NCBI GenBank assembly: GCA_964607965.1
Contig: CAZSMH010000020.1
Coordinates: 1 to 23,238 of the forward strand
Direction of reading: 5' to 3'
DNA from: SZUA-584 sp964607965
GTDB taxonomy: Bacteria; Bacillota; Clostridia; Christensenellales; SZUA-584
Length of the DNA: 23,238 bases
The position numbers were made by a program, and so were the translations under genes. Numbering within the stretch: position 1 is the first letter of the stretch; each line of letters starts with the position of its first letter. Below, piece by piece: positions 16,467-23,238 of the stretch. The notes under the pieces are model-generated. The model had not been told where the DNA came from. It did no database searches and saw only the letters and a program-made list of their open reading frames with translations.

Positions 16467-17054
16467 ATGGAACTTGACGGCAAACGGATAGGGTTTGCGA
16501 TCACAGCATCGTTTTGTACTTTTTCGCTTATAAAACCCGTAATAGAGGAACTGGTAAGGCAAGGCGCAAACGTTACGCCAATTCTATCGTACAACGCCGC
16601 TAATAACGACACGCGCTTTTTTAACGCTAAGGATTTTAAGCAGTTTCTGACTGAAACAACGGGGCACAATATAATCGAAGATATTGTAAATGCTGAACCT
16701 ATAGGACCTAAAAAGCTGCTTGATTTGCTTATTATAGCGCCATGTACGGGCAACTCTCTCGCAAAGCTTGCGCTTGGAATAACCGACACACCCGTACTGC
16801 TTGCCGCTAAATCCCAGCTTAGAAATGCAAGGCCTGTGCTGATTGCGGTATCTACCAACGATGCTCTGGCGGCCAACGCAAAAAACATAGGGCTGCTGCT
16901 CAATACTCGCAACATCTTTTTTGTGCCGTACCGCCAAGACGACAGCGTAAAAAAATGCACATCTGTTGTTGCGGATATGGGCAGCATTGTTGAATCAGCA
17001 AAACTCGCCCTTGAAGGACTACAGGCAGAGCCTTTGATGCTTGAACCAAGATAA
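16467..17054 (+). CDS. dpaB: Dipicolinate synthase subunit B (flavoprotein fold)
   Basis: A 195-residue homologue of SpoVFB, of the flavoprotein (HFCD) superfamily. The start MELDGKRIGFAITASFCTF matches the family's GKRIGF...GSHCT opening. Later motifs are LLIIAPCTGNSLAKLALGITDTPVLLAAKSQ and RPVLIAVSTNDALAANAKNI, and the end has KKCTSVVADMG. The ATG at 16467 immediately follows the dpaA stop. An in-frame TTG at 16443 would add eight residues but has no ribosome binding site; the GAGG at 16450-16453 is 13 nt upstream of the ATG, longer than usual. It is probably translated by coupling to dpaA. Confidence 0.93.
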   Translation: MELDGKRIGFAITASFCTFSLIKPVIEELVRQGANVTPILSYNAANNDTRFFNAKDFKQFLTETTGHNIIEDIVNAEPIGPKKLLDLLIIAPCTGNSLAKLALGITDTPVLLAAKSQLRNARPVLIAVSTNDALAANAKNIGLLLNTRNIFFVPYRQDDSVKKCTSVVADMGSIVESAKLALEGLQAEPLMLEPR

Positions 17055-17066
17055 CGGATAAACACT

Positions 17067-17099
17067 GCCCCAAAAGAAAATAATAACTAAAAAAGGGGC
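17067..17099 (+). other. Intercistronic hairpin overlapping the tepA ribosome binding site
   Basis: GCCCC (17067-17071) is complementary to GGGGC (17095-17099), with a 23-nt A-rich loop. The right arm is the purine-rich ribosome binding site of tepA (ATG at 17104). The stem is short and could be fortuitous. There is no T-run, so it is not a terminator. Confidence 0.35.
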
Positions 17100-17103
17100 G
17101 GAC

Positions 17104-17793
17104 ATGCAGCAAAAAGAAACAAACGGACAAAGCGGTAAAGATAGCAAACCGGATACCAAACAGGGCGCGGAAATAAAAGAATTCGGTGCGCCTCTTGAAC
17201 AATCCCCGATATATGTAGTCAGTATAATAGGCCAGATTGAAGGGCACTTAAATCTGCCTCCGCATAATAAAGCGACAAAATATGAGCATATACTGCCTCA
17301 GCTTGTAGCTATTGAACAGAACAGAAATATAAAAGGATTTATACTGCTGATGAACACGGTAGGCGGAGATGTGGAAGCAGGGCTGGCGCTGGCCGAGATG
17401 ATAGCTGGTATGAGCAAGCCTTCCGTTTCGCTGATTTTGGGCGGCGGCCACAGCATAGGTTTAACGCTTGCCGTTTCCGCACGCTATTCTTTAATATCGC
17501 CGACAGCCAGCATGACAGTTCATCCCATACGCATGAGCGGCGTTATAATTGGAGTGCCGCAGACTTACGATTTTTTTAACAAGATGCAGCAGCGCATAAT
17601 AGATTTCGTATGCAGCCACAGCCGCATAAGCCCTGATCATTACCGACATCTTATGATGCAGACGGGAGAGATGGCCAACGACTGCGGCACGGTGCTTGTA
17701 GGCAAGGAAGCGGTTGAATGCGGACTTATAGACGAAGAAGGCACGTTTGAAAAAGCTATGAGAAAAATAGAAGAGCTTACCGGCACAAACTGA
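17104..17793 (+). CDS. tepA: ClpP-like serine protease, TepA family
   Basis: A 229-residue protein of the ClpP/crotonase fold, with a hydrophilic lead of about 35 residues and no signal peptide. The nucleophile is in GGGHSIGLTLAV (Ser117) and the predicted His is in TVHPIRMSG (His140), arranged as in ClpP. NTVGGDVEAGLALAEMI corresponds to the substrate-groove loop. In Bacillus, TepA (YmfB) sits directly upstream of spoIIIE and has been linked to protein export and to spore outgrowth. The same placement here, between dpaAB and ftsK/spoIIIE, supports this assignment over housekeeping ClpP, whose sequence differs markedly. Confidence 0.9.
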   Translation: MQQKETNGQSGKDSKPDTKQGAEIKEFGAPLEQSPIYVVSIIGQIEGHLNLPPHNKATKYEHILPQLVAIEQNRNIKGFILLMNTVGGDVEAGLALAEMIAGMSKPSVSLILGGGHSIGLTLAVSARYSLISPTASMTVHPIRMSGVIIGVPQTYDFFNKMQQRIIDFVCSHSRISPDHYRHLMMQTGEMANDCGTVLVGKEAVECGLIDEEGTFEKAMRKIEELTGTN

Positions 17794-17817
17794 TGATTAT
17801 GCAAACGCCTTAAGTGA

Positions 17818-17845
17818 TTGTATAATTTCCTTGGTATGGTATAAT
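17818..17845 (+). promoter_or_regulatory. Promoter for ftsK/spoIIIE
   Basis: TTGTAT (17818-17823) and TATAAT (17840-17845) are spaced by 16 bp, with TG at 17837-17838 giving an extended -10 element. Transcription would begin near 17852, just at the ribosome binding site. Confidence 0.65.
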
Positions 17846-17864
17846 ACTTACCGAGGTGAAGCTG

Positions 17865-20129
17865 ATGCCGAAAGGCAAAAAAACCAAAACACAGCCGCGG
17901 AAAAAGCATCTGGGAGAAGCCGCCGGCATTGTTTTTATAGCAGTAGGAATATTCATTGGCATTTGCGTTTTTATTAAGGCAGATACCGGGCTGCTCGGAG
18001 GCGCAGTGCACGATGTGCTTTTTGGGCTGTTCGGGCTTATTACTTATGCGGCGCCATTTGTTTTTATTTTGACAGGCATAATGATAATTGCAGCGCGCAG
18101 CAAAAAAGTAAACAAAGGCAAGGTGGCGCTGATTATTACGCTTGTGCTGTCTCTTGTCTCGCTTGTTCACACTTTTGCGCTTCCTGATATAGATTTTAAT
18201 GACGGGTTTTTCTCGTATGTTGAATACTCATATTACACAGGCCAGACAGACATTGCCGGAGCGGGTGCGGCCGGATGCCTGCTTGTATATCCTTTTTATC
18301 TGCTTTTAGGCTATGCGGGCTGCATTATACTGTTTGTAACATCGGCTATTGTTTCGGTGCTTGTACTGACAAACCTCTCACTTAAAAAAATGGGACAGGA
18401 CGTCGCGCGCGTTGGCAAACGCACAGTAGAGCGGGCGATAGAGAGCGCAGCAGCGCGTAAAAGCCGCCGGATTAATATGACAAACATACTTGCCGAGGAT
18501 ACCCAAAAAGACCCTGATGAGCCGGAAATACTAGGAGCACACAGTTTTATGCGGCGCAAGAAATCTTCTTACCTTGACGATGAGATATTTGAGGACGTAT
18601 CCGCGAAAGCCGAAAACCTGCCGTTTCCCAGCGAACAAGGCATAACCTATGAGAATCAGAACAATGAAGAAGAAAGCATAGCAGTTCAGGCTGCGCGTCC
18701 GCATACCAGGCACAGTTATTCGCTGCCTGCTATTTCGCTGCTTAAAAAAACCCCTGAGAGGAGAAGCTCCGGCAGCATGGATGAGCAGAAGAAAAATGCG
18801 CTGCTGATAGAAGAAACTTTAGCCAACTTCGGCGTAGAGGCCGAGGTTACGAATATTGTAAAAGGACCGGTTGTCACAAGATACGAACTAAAGCCGGCAC
18901 CCGGCGTCCGCGTAAGGCGCATTAAAGAACTGGAGAACGATATTTCGTTAAGCCTTGCGGCACGCTCGGTTAAAATAGAAGCGCCTATTCCCGGCAAGGC
19001 CGCTGTTGGCATAGAAGTGCCCAACTCCAATGTAACATTTGTGCATCTGCGTCCTCTGCTGGAATCGGATGAATTTAAGAAATCACCGTCACCGCTTACA
19101 TTCGCGCTGGGAAAAGACATTTCCGGCAAGAACTATTATGTAGACATAACAAAAATGCCTCATATACTGATAGCCGGCGAAACCGGAGCAGGAAAATCGG
19201 TATGCATAAACTCTCTTATAACAAGCCTTTTGTTCAAAGCGACTCCTGATGAGTTAAAGCTTGTGATGATAGACCCTAAAGTGGTTGAGCTTTCGATATT
19301 CAAAAGCATACCGCACCTGCTGGTGCCGGTGGTGACAGATCCTAAAAAAGCGGCAAGCGCGCTTAACTGGGCGGTAAGCGAAATGGCTTCGCGCTACAAG
19401 ATTTTTGCAGAATCGGGAGCCCGCGATATTAAGCGTTACAACGCTTCTGCAGAAGAGAGGCTGCCGCGCATAGTCGTAATAATTGACGAGCTGGCAGAAC
19501 TTATGATGGCGGCGCCGCGTGAGGTAGAAGATGCGATATGCCGCATCGCGCAGCTGGGGCGCGCTGCCGGTATACATCTTATAGTGGCAACACAGCGCCC
19601 GTCAGTTAATGTCATCACGGGCATAATAAAGGCAAACATATCAACGCGCATAGCGTTTAAGGTAAATTCCGGCGTAGATTCTCGTACAATACTAGACCAG
19701 AACGGCGCGGAAAAATTGCTGGGCAATGGCGATATGCTGTACCACCCCACGGGCGCGCCAAAGCCGGTAAGGCTTCAGGGCTGTTTCGTTTCGGATGCGG
19801 ATATAGAAGCTGTGACGGAATATGTATCGCGGGGCAGCGAGGGCAGCGGATTTGATGAGGAGATAATATCGGATATAGAATCGGTATATGAAAACAACGG
19901 GACGGACGGAGACTTTGACGAACTGCTGCCAAGGGCGGTGGAAATAGTGCTGGAGTACGGACAGGCTTCAATATCTATGCTGCAGCGCCGGTTAAGAGTC
20001 GGGTATGCAAGGGCGGCAAGGCTTGTTGATGAAATGGAACAGCGCAAGATAGTCAGTCCTTTCGAGGGCAGCAAGGCGCGCAATGTGCTAATAACATGGG
20101 ACATGTATAATGAAATGTTTGGGGAATGA
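17865..20129 (+). CDS. ftsK: DNA translocase FtsK/SpoIIIE
   Basis: A 754-residue septal DNA pump. The N-terminus has four membrane segments within about residues 18-180, followed by a charged linker to about 310. The RecA-like motor has Walker A GETGAGKSVCIN (Lys444) and Walker B VVIIDELAELMM (Asp541), then the family's QLGRAAGIHLIVATQRPSVNVITG. The C-terminal gamma winged helix (about 685-754) reads DNA-orienting sequences. The ATG at 17865 is chosen because GAGGTGA at 17853-17859 is correctly spaced; an in-frame GTG at 17856 is part of that site. SpoIIIE and FtsK cannot be told apart by sequence; the sporulation neighbours favour a SpoIIIE role. Confidence 0.95.
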   Translation: MPKGKKTKTQPRKKHLGEAAGIVFIAVGIFIGICVFIKADTGLLGGAVHDVLFGLFGLITYAAPFVFILTGIMIIAARSKKVNKGKVALIITLVLSLVSLVHTFALPDIDFNDGFFSYVEYSYYTGQTDIAGAGAAGCLLVYPFYLLLGYAGCIILFVTSAIVSVLVLTNLSLKKMGQDVARVGKRTVERAIESAAARKSRRINMTNILAEDTQKDPDEPEILGAHSFMRRKKSSYLDDEIFEDVSAKAENLPFPSEQGITYENQNNEEESIAVQAARPHTRHSYSLPAISLLKKTPERRSSGSMDEQKKNALLIEETLANFGVEAEVTNIVKGPVVTRYELKPAPGVRVRRIKELENDISLSLAARSVKIEAPIPGKAAVGIEVPNSNVTFVHLRPLLESDEFKKSPSPLTFALGKDISGKNYYVDITKMPHILIAGETGAGKSVCINSLITSLLFKATPDELKLVMIDPKVVELSIFKSIPHLLVPVVTDPKKAASALNWAVSEMASRYKIFAESGARDIKRYNASAEERLPRIVVIIDELAELMMAAPREVEDAICRIAQLGRAAGIHLIVATQRPSVNVITGIIKANISTRIAFKVNSGVDSRTILDQNGAEKLLGNGDMLYHPTGAPKPVRLQGCFVSDADIEAVTEYVSRGSEGSGFDEEIISDIESVYENNGTDGDFDELLPRAVEIVLEYGQASISMLQRRLRVGYARAARLVDEMEQRKIVSPFEGSKARNVLITWDMYNEMFGE

Positions 20130-21426
20130 TCGCCTTTTTATACACATAGTATCTTTAGGCTGCGATAAGAACAGGGTTGATACAGAGCATATGCTGGGCA
20201 TGCTTGCTGAAAGCGAGGCTGCGATTACAGACAGCCCGCAGGATGCAGATGTGATAATAGTCAATACCTGCGGATTTATTGAGGATGCCAAGCGCGAATC
20301 AATTGACGCTATACTGGAAATGGCGCAGTACAAGCAGCAGGGCAAAAAAGCGCTGATAGTGACAGGCTGTCTTGCCCAAAGGTATGCGCACGAGCTTAAG
20401 CAAGAGATGCCGGAGGTTGATGCGTTCCTTGGGGTTTCGGCGTACAGCCGCCTGTATAAGGCTATTAATGCGGCGCTTTGCGGGGATAAGTATATATGCT
20501 GCGAGCGCATTGACGGACAGCTTACAGGGCGCGTACTGACTACTCCTGCACATACAGCATATGTGCGCATATCGGACGGATGCTCGAACCGATGCAGTTA
20601 TTGCGCTATACCTATGATACGCGGACCGCAAAAAAGCCGCAGCCTAAAAAGCGTACTTGATGAGATTTCCGAGCTGCGGGCTTTTGGGGTTCAGGAAGCA
20701 ATACTTATAGCGCAGGACACAACTCGGTACGGCGAAGATTTTGGCGAGCGAATGCTGCCAAAGCTTATAGAGGAGGCCGCCGATATAATGCAGGGCGGCT
20801 GGCTTAGGGTTATGTACTGTTACCCCGAAGGCATAACAGATAAGCTTATTGATACCATGCTGCAAAAAAGCAGCGTTTGCCGATACATGGATATGCCTAT
20901 ACAGCATTTTTCTAACAATGTGCTGCGCCGCATGAACAGATGTCATACAGGAGAAACCGCGGCAGCGCTTGCCGAAAGGCTGCACAGCGCTGGTTTTTCG
21001 CTAAGAACATCGCTGATTGCAGGATTTCCGGGCGAAACGCAGCAGGATTTTGAGATATTGAAGGAATACGTAGAGAGGCTGCGGTTCGAAAACCTCGGGG
21101 TGTTCTGCTATTCTGCGGAAGAGGGTACGCCTGCAGCAAAAATGCGCGGGCAAATAAATGCCGAGGAGAAAATACGCCGCCGCGATGAAATTATGACGCT
21201 TCAGGCGGATATTTCCCGCAGCATATGCGCAGACCAGAAAGACACAAAAAAGAGGGTGCTTATTGACGGGCGCGACGGTGACGTGTTTATAGCAAGAACG
21301 CAAGGACAGGCGCCGGATGTGGACGGCCATGTAATAATAAACACAAAAAAACACTTGACGCAGGGATGTTTTCGTGATGTGCTTATTAAAGACACCAAAG
21401 ACTATGATTTGCTGGGAGTAGTATAA
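20110..21426 (+). CDS. rimO: Ribosomal protein uS12 (Asp) methylthiotransferase RimO
   Basis: A 438-residue radical-SAM methylthiotransferase that modifies the uS12 aspartate. The N-terminal UPF0004 domain provides one Fe-S cluster through Cys18 (VSLGCDKNRVDTE), Cys54 (VNTCGFI) and Cys87 (VTGCLAQ). The radical-SAM cluster is CSNRCSYC (Cys158, 162, 165), and a TRAM domain ends the protein. VSLGCDKNRVDTE favours RimO over MiaB, whose motif has a different context. The ATG at 20110 lies 20 bp inside ftsK with only a weak GGGA ahead of it; a TTG at 20119 is the alternative, so the exact start is uncertain. The pgsA gene begins directly after its stop. Confidence 0.93.
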   Translation: MKCLGNDRLFIHIVSLGCDKNRVDTEHMLGMLAESEAAITDSPQDADVIIVNTCGFIEDAKRESIDAILEMAQYKQQGKKALIVTGCLAQRYAHELKQEMPEVDAFLGVSAYSRLYKAINAALCGDKYICCERIDGQLTGRVLTTPAHTAYVRISDGCSNRCSYCAIPMIRGPQKSRSLKSVLDEISELRAFGVQEAILIAQDTTRYGEDFGERMLPKLIEEAADIMQGGWLRVMYCYPEGITDKLIDTMLQKSSVCRYMDMPIQHFSNNVLRRMNRCHTGETAAALAERLHSAGFSLRTSLIAGFPGETQQDFEILKEYVERLRFENLGVFCYSAEEGTPAAKMRGQINAEEKIRRRDEIMTLQADISRSICADQKDTKKRVLIDGRDGDVFIARTQGQAPDVDGHVIINTKKHLTQGCFRDVLIKDTKDYDLLGVV

Positions 21427-22005
21427 ATGAATATTGCCAATAAACTGACATTGATAAGAGTTGCACTGATACCGGTTTTTATAGCGTTTTTTTACATCGA
21501 TATACCTTATCGGCAGCATTTTGCAGCTTTAATTTTTGTTGCCGCGTCACTTACAGACCTTTTTGACGGGCGTCTTGCACGCCGCCGCGGTATAGTAACC
21601 AACTTCGGCAAGCTTGTAGACCCAATAGCGGACAAGCTGCTTGTATGCAGCGCGCTGATAATGCTTATAGCAGGAGATATGTTCGCGGGCTGGTTTAAGG
21701 ATATATTCGTGATTCTTGTTATAATTATGGTGGGCAGAGAGTTTGTAATAAGCGGGCTTAGACTGCTGGCTGCGGCAGGAGGCAAGGTGCTTGCGGCGGA
21801 TATGTTCGGCAAGGTAAAAACAGTTGTGCAGATAGTTGCTGTAACGGTTGTGCTTATGCAGAACGGGATATTTGCAGGAACGTTTTTTGATGACTGTCTT
21901 TTGTATACGGGCATCGGTCTTATGTGCGCGGCTACTGTGCTGTCGGTTATGTCTTGCGTACACTATTTTACCGGGAATAAGGATATATTAAAAGAACTAA
22001 TATAA
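21427..22005 (+). CDS. pgsA: CDP-diacylglycerol-glycerol-3-phosphate 3-phosphatidyltransferase
   Basis: A 192-residue integral membrane enzyme that makes phosphatidylglycerol phosphate, the committed step to phosphatidylglycerol. The CDP-alcohol phosphotransferase motif D-x2-D-G-x2-A-R-x8-G-x3-D-x3-D is complete in DLFDGRLARRRG...GKLVDPIAD. The start MNIANKLTLIRVALIPVFIA is typical. About five hydrophobic segments are visible. GGGAG at 21414-21418 in the rimO end serves as ribosome binding site. It lies in the ftsK-rimO-pgsA-recA order frequent in Clostridia. Confidence 0.95.
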   Translation: MNIANKLTLIRVALIPVFIAFFYIDIPYRQHFAALIFVAASLTDLFDGRLARRRGIVTNFGKLVDPIADKLLVCSALIMLIAGDMFAGWFKDIFVILVIIMVGREFVISGLRLLAAAGGKVLAADMFGKVKTVVQIVAVTVVLMQNGIFAGTFFDDCLLYTGIGLMCAATVLSVMSCVHYFTGNKDILKELI

Positions 22006-22059
22006 AGAAAGCAAGCGGCGGCTGCATGCTGCCGAATTAATATATACAGGAGGGGTTAT

Positions 22060-23061
22060 ATGTCGGCTGAAAAACAAAAAGCGCTGGAGATGGCGCTTAC
22101 ACAGATAGAAAAGCAGTTCGGAAAAGGCAGCGTTATGAAGCTGGGGGATGCGGCAAGCGTGCCCGTTTCGGTTATACCGACAGGATGTTTAGAGTTAGAT
22201 ATTGCTTTAGGAGTGGGCGGAGTGCCGCGCGGGCGCATTATAGAAATATACGGACCCGAATCTTCCGGAAAAACTACAGTAGCGCTGCACATGGTTGCAG
22301 AGGCGCAAAAAAGAGGAGGGGCGGCGGCTTTTATTGATGCGGAGCACGCTCTTGACCCTATGTATGCCAAGAACCTTGGCGTTGATACAGACAATCTCTA
22401 TGTGGCTCAGCCGGATACCGGGGAACAGGCGCTTGATATTACCGAAGCGCTGGTGCGAAGCGGGGCAATCGATATAATAATAATTGACTCTGTCGCGGCT
22501 CTTGTGCCTAAGGCGGAGATAGACGGCGAAATGGGGCAGTCCCACGTAGGGCTGCAGGCAAGGCTGATGTCTCAGGCGCTGCGCAAACTTGCTGGTATCG
22601 TCAGCAAATCCAATACCATTGCGGTATTTATAAACCAGCTAAGAGAAAAGGTCGGCATTATGTTCGGCAACCCGGAGACAACTCCCGGCGGAAGGGCGCT
22701 AAAATTTTACTCTTCAGTAAGGCTGGATGTGCGGCGCATTGAAACGATAAAGAACGGCGATGCGATGATAGGCAACCGCACACGGATAAAGGTAGCAAAA
22801 AATAAAGTTGCACCGCCGTTTAAAACCGCAGAATTTGAAATATTATATGGCGAAGGCATATCGGCGGAGAGCAGCGTTTTATCTTTGGGCGTGGAATCGG
22901 GAATAATCAAAAAATCTGGTTCATGGTTTTCTTATAATGATACTCGAATTGGTCAGGGCAAGGATAACGTGCGCATATACCTTAAGGAAAATAAAGATTT
23001 ATATGAGGAACTGCGCGCTGCAATAATAAAAGAGTACAAGCTTAATGTGGATGCGAAATAA
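22060..23061 (+). CDS. recA: Recombinase RecA
   Basis: A 333-residue recombinase for homologous recombination and the SOS response. Visible: the N-terminal helix ALEMALTQIEKQFGKGSVMKLG, Walker A GPESSGKTT (Lys71), IIIIDSVAALVPKAEIDGEMG, the L1 region and L2 loop GIMFGNPETTPGGRALKFYSS, and the C-terminal domain ending KEYKLNVDAK. It lacks the long acidic tail of E. coli RecA, so it is somewhat shorter than 353 residues. AGGAGGGG at 22048-22055 gives a very strong ribosome binding site. The 54-nt gap after pgsA holds no inverted repeat of the LexA type (GAACnnnnGTTC) and no clear promoter. Confidence 0.98.
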   Translation: MSAEKQKALEMALTQIEKQFGKGSVMKLGDAASVPVSVIPTGCLELDIALGVGGVPRGRIIEIYGPESSGKTTVALHMVAEAQKRGGAAAFIDAEHALDPMYAKNLGVDTDNLYVAQPDTGEQALDITEALVRSGAIDIIIIDSVAALVPKAEIDGEMGQSHVGLQARLMSQALRKLAGIVSKSNTIAVFINQLREKVGIMFGNPETTPGGRALKFYSSVRLDVRRIETIKNGDAMIGNRTRIKVAKNKVAPPFKTAEFEILYGEGISAESSVLSLGVESGIIKKSGSWFSYNDTRIGQGKDNVRIYLKENKDLYEELRAAIIKEYKLNVDAK

Positions 23062-23101
23062 GCAATAATTTGTGAACACATTAATAATTTTCTTGTTCTC
23101 A

Positions 23102-23130
23102 TTGATAAATAGCAGTTTTCAATGTATAAT
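23102..23130 (+). promoter_or_regulatory. Near-consensus sigma-A promoter downstream of recA
   Basis: TTGATA (23102-23107) and TATAAT (23125-23130) are spaced by exactly 17 bp. Transcription would start near 23137. The preceding 40 bp after recA are AT-rich and contain no recognisable terminator. Confidence 0.8.
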
Positions 23131-23136
23131 TGCTGT

Positions 23137-23238
23137 TAAGGTGGTGCAGTATTCTAGTCGGTACGACGGTTTTGAAGGCGGGCCTAAAAATCCGCTTAAG
23201 GGCACATCGATGAAGTTTCTGGTGTTGGCCGCTGACGC
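23137..23238 (+). other. Unidentified transcript start: structured leader/RNA or 5' end of a CDS (cut by window edge)
   Basis: The predicted transcript begins AAGGTGGTGCAG and contains possible short hairpins GUCG-GUA-CGAC (about 23158-23168) and GCGGG...UCCGC (about 23178-23195). One frame is open from GTG 23141/23144 to the window end, and an internal in-frame ATG at 23210 has AAGGG (23198-23202) 7 nt upstream, so a protein beginning MKFLVLAAD behind a 73-nt leader is plausible. An RNA gene or riboswitch is equally possible; I recognise no known family from the visible 102 nt. Confidence 0.35.

Noticed and set aside
16379..17065. 228-codon minus-strand open frame opposite dpaB
   Set aside because: Its composition is Ser-rich with no recognisable domain, and it covers dpaB almost exactly in antisense; there is no promoter or ribosome binding site.
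23074..23098. GAACA...TGTTC inverted repeat after recA as a LexA site or terminator
   Set aside because: The half-sites are 15 bp apart, far from the 4-bp spacing of Firmicute LexA boxes, and the 5-bp stem has no following T-run.

Overview
The window is 23.2 kb of compact, almost wholly coding chromosomal DNA from an endospore-forming Firmicute, most likely of the class Clostridia. The evidence is gene order (ffh-rpsP-khpA-rimM-trmD; dpaA-dpaB-tepA-ftsK/spoIIIE; ftsK-rimO-pgsA-recA), strong GGAGG-type ribosome binding sites, sigma-A promoters of the TTGaca/TATAAT type, a MutS2 with an Smr domain, a clostridial-type pyruvate phosphate dikinase, and dipicolinate synthase, which is diagnostic of spore formers. 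No IS element, phage gene, CRISPR array, tRNA or rRNA is visible.

Layout. (1) 1-2533: translation and secretion operon: truncated ffh, rpsP, khpA, rimM and trmD, the last three overlapping. The usual next gene, rplS, is absent. (2) 2577-4616: nucleoside salvage pair deoB and a purine nucleoside phosphorylase, with their own extended -10 promoter. (3) 4611-5159, minus strand: a small polytopic membrane protein resembling the YjdF/DUF2238 family. (4) 5317-8098: mutS2 and a DUF523 gene. (5) 8201-11715: OmpR-type response regulator, sensor histidine kinase and membrane-anchored HtrA protease. (6) 11780-12691, minus strand: a membrane-anchored ComEC-like metallo-beta-lactamase-fold protein, facing htrA across a bidirectional terminator. 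(7) 12898-15528: ppdK, monocistronic, with a near-consensus promoter and a clear terminator. (8) 15641-17793: dpaA-dpaB behind a plausible sigma-K promoter, then tepA. (9) 17865-23061: ftsK/spoIIIE, rimO, pgsA, recA. (10) 23062-23238: a near-consensus promoter and the first ~100 nt of an unidentified transcript, cut by the window edge.

Functional links. DeoB and PNP convert purine nucleosides to free base and ribose-5-phosphate. RR-HK-HtrA has the architecture of an envelope-stress module. DpaA/DpaB make dipicolinate in the mother cell while the FtsK/SpoIIIE family pumps DNA into the forespore, so the 15.6-20.1 kb stretch is sporulation-linked, as in Bacillus (spoVFA-spoVFB ... tepA-spoIIIE) but with the intervening asd-dapG-dapA-rnjB genes missing. 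No convincing wholly new system was found. The items most worth checking are the transcript after recA, the sigma-K promoter, the anchored MBL protein, and the hairpin over the tepA ribosome binding site.
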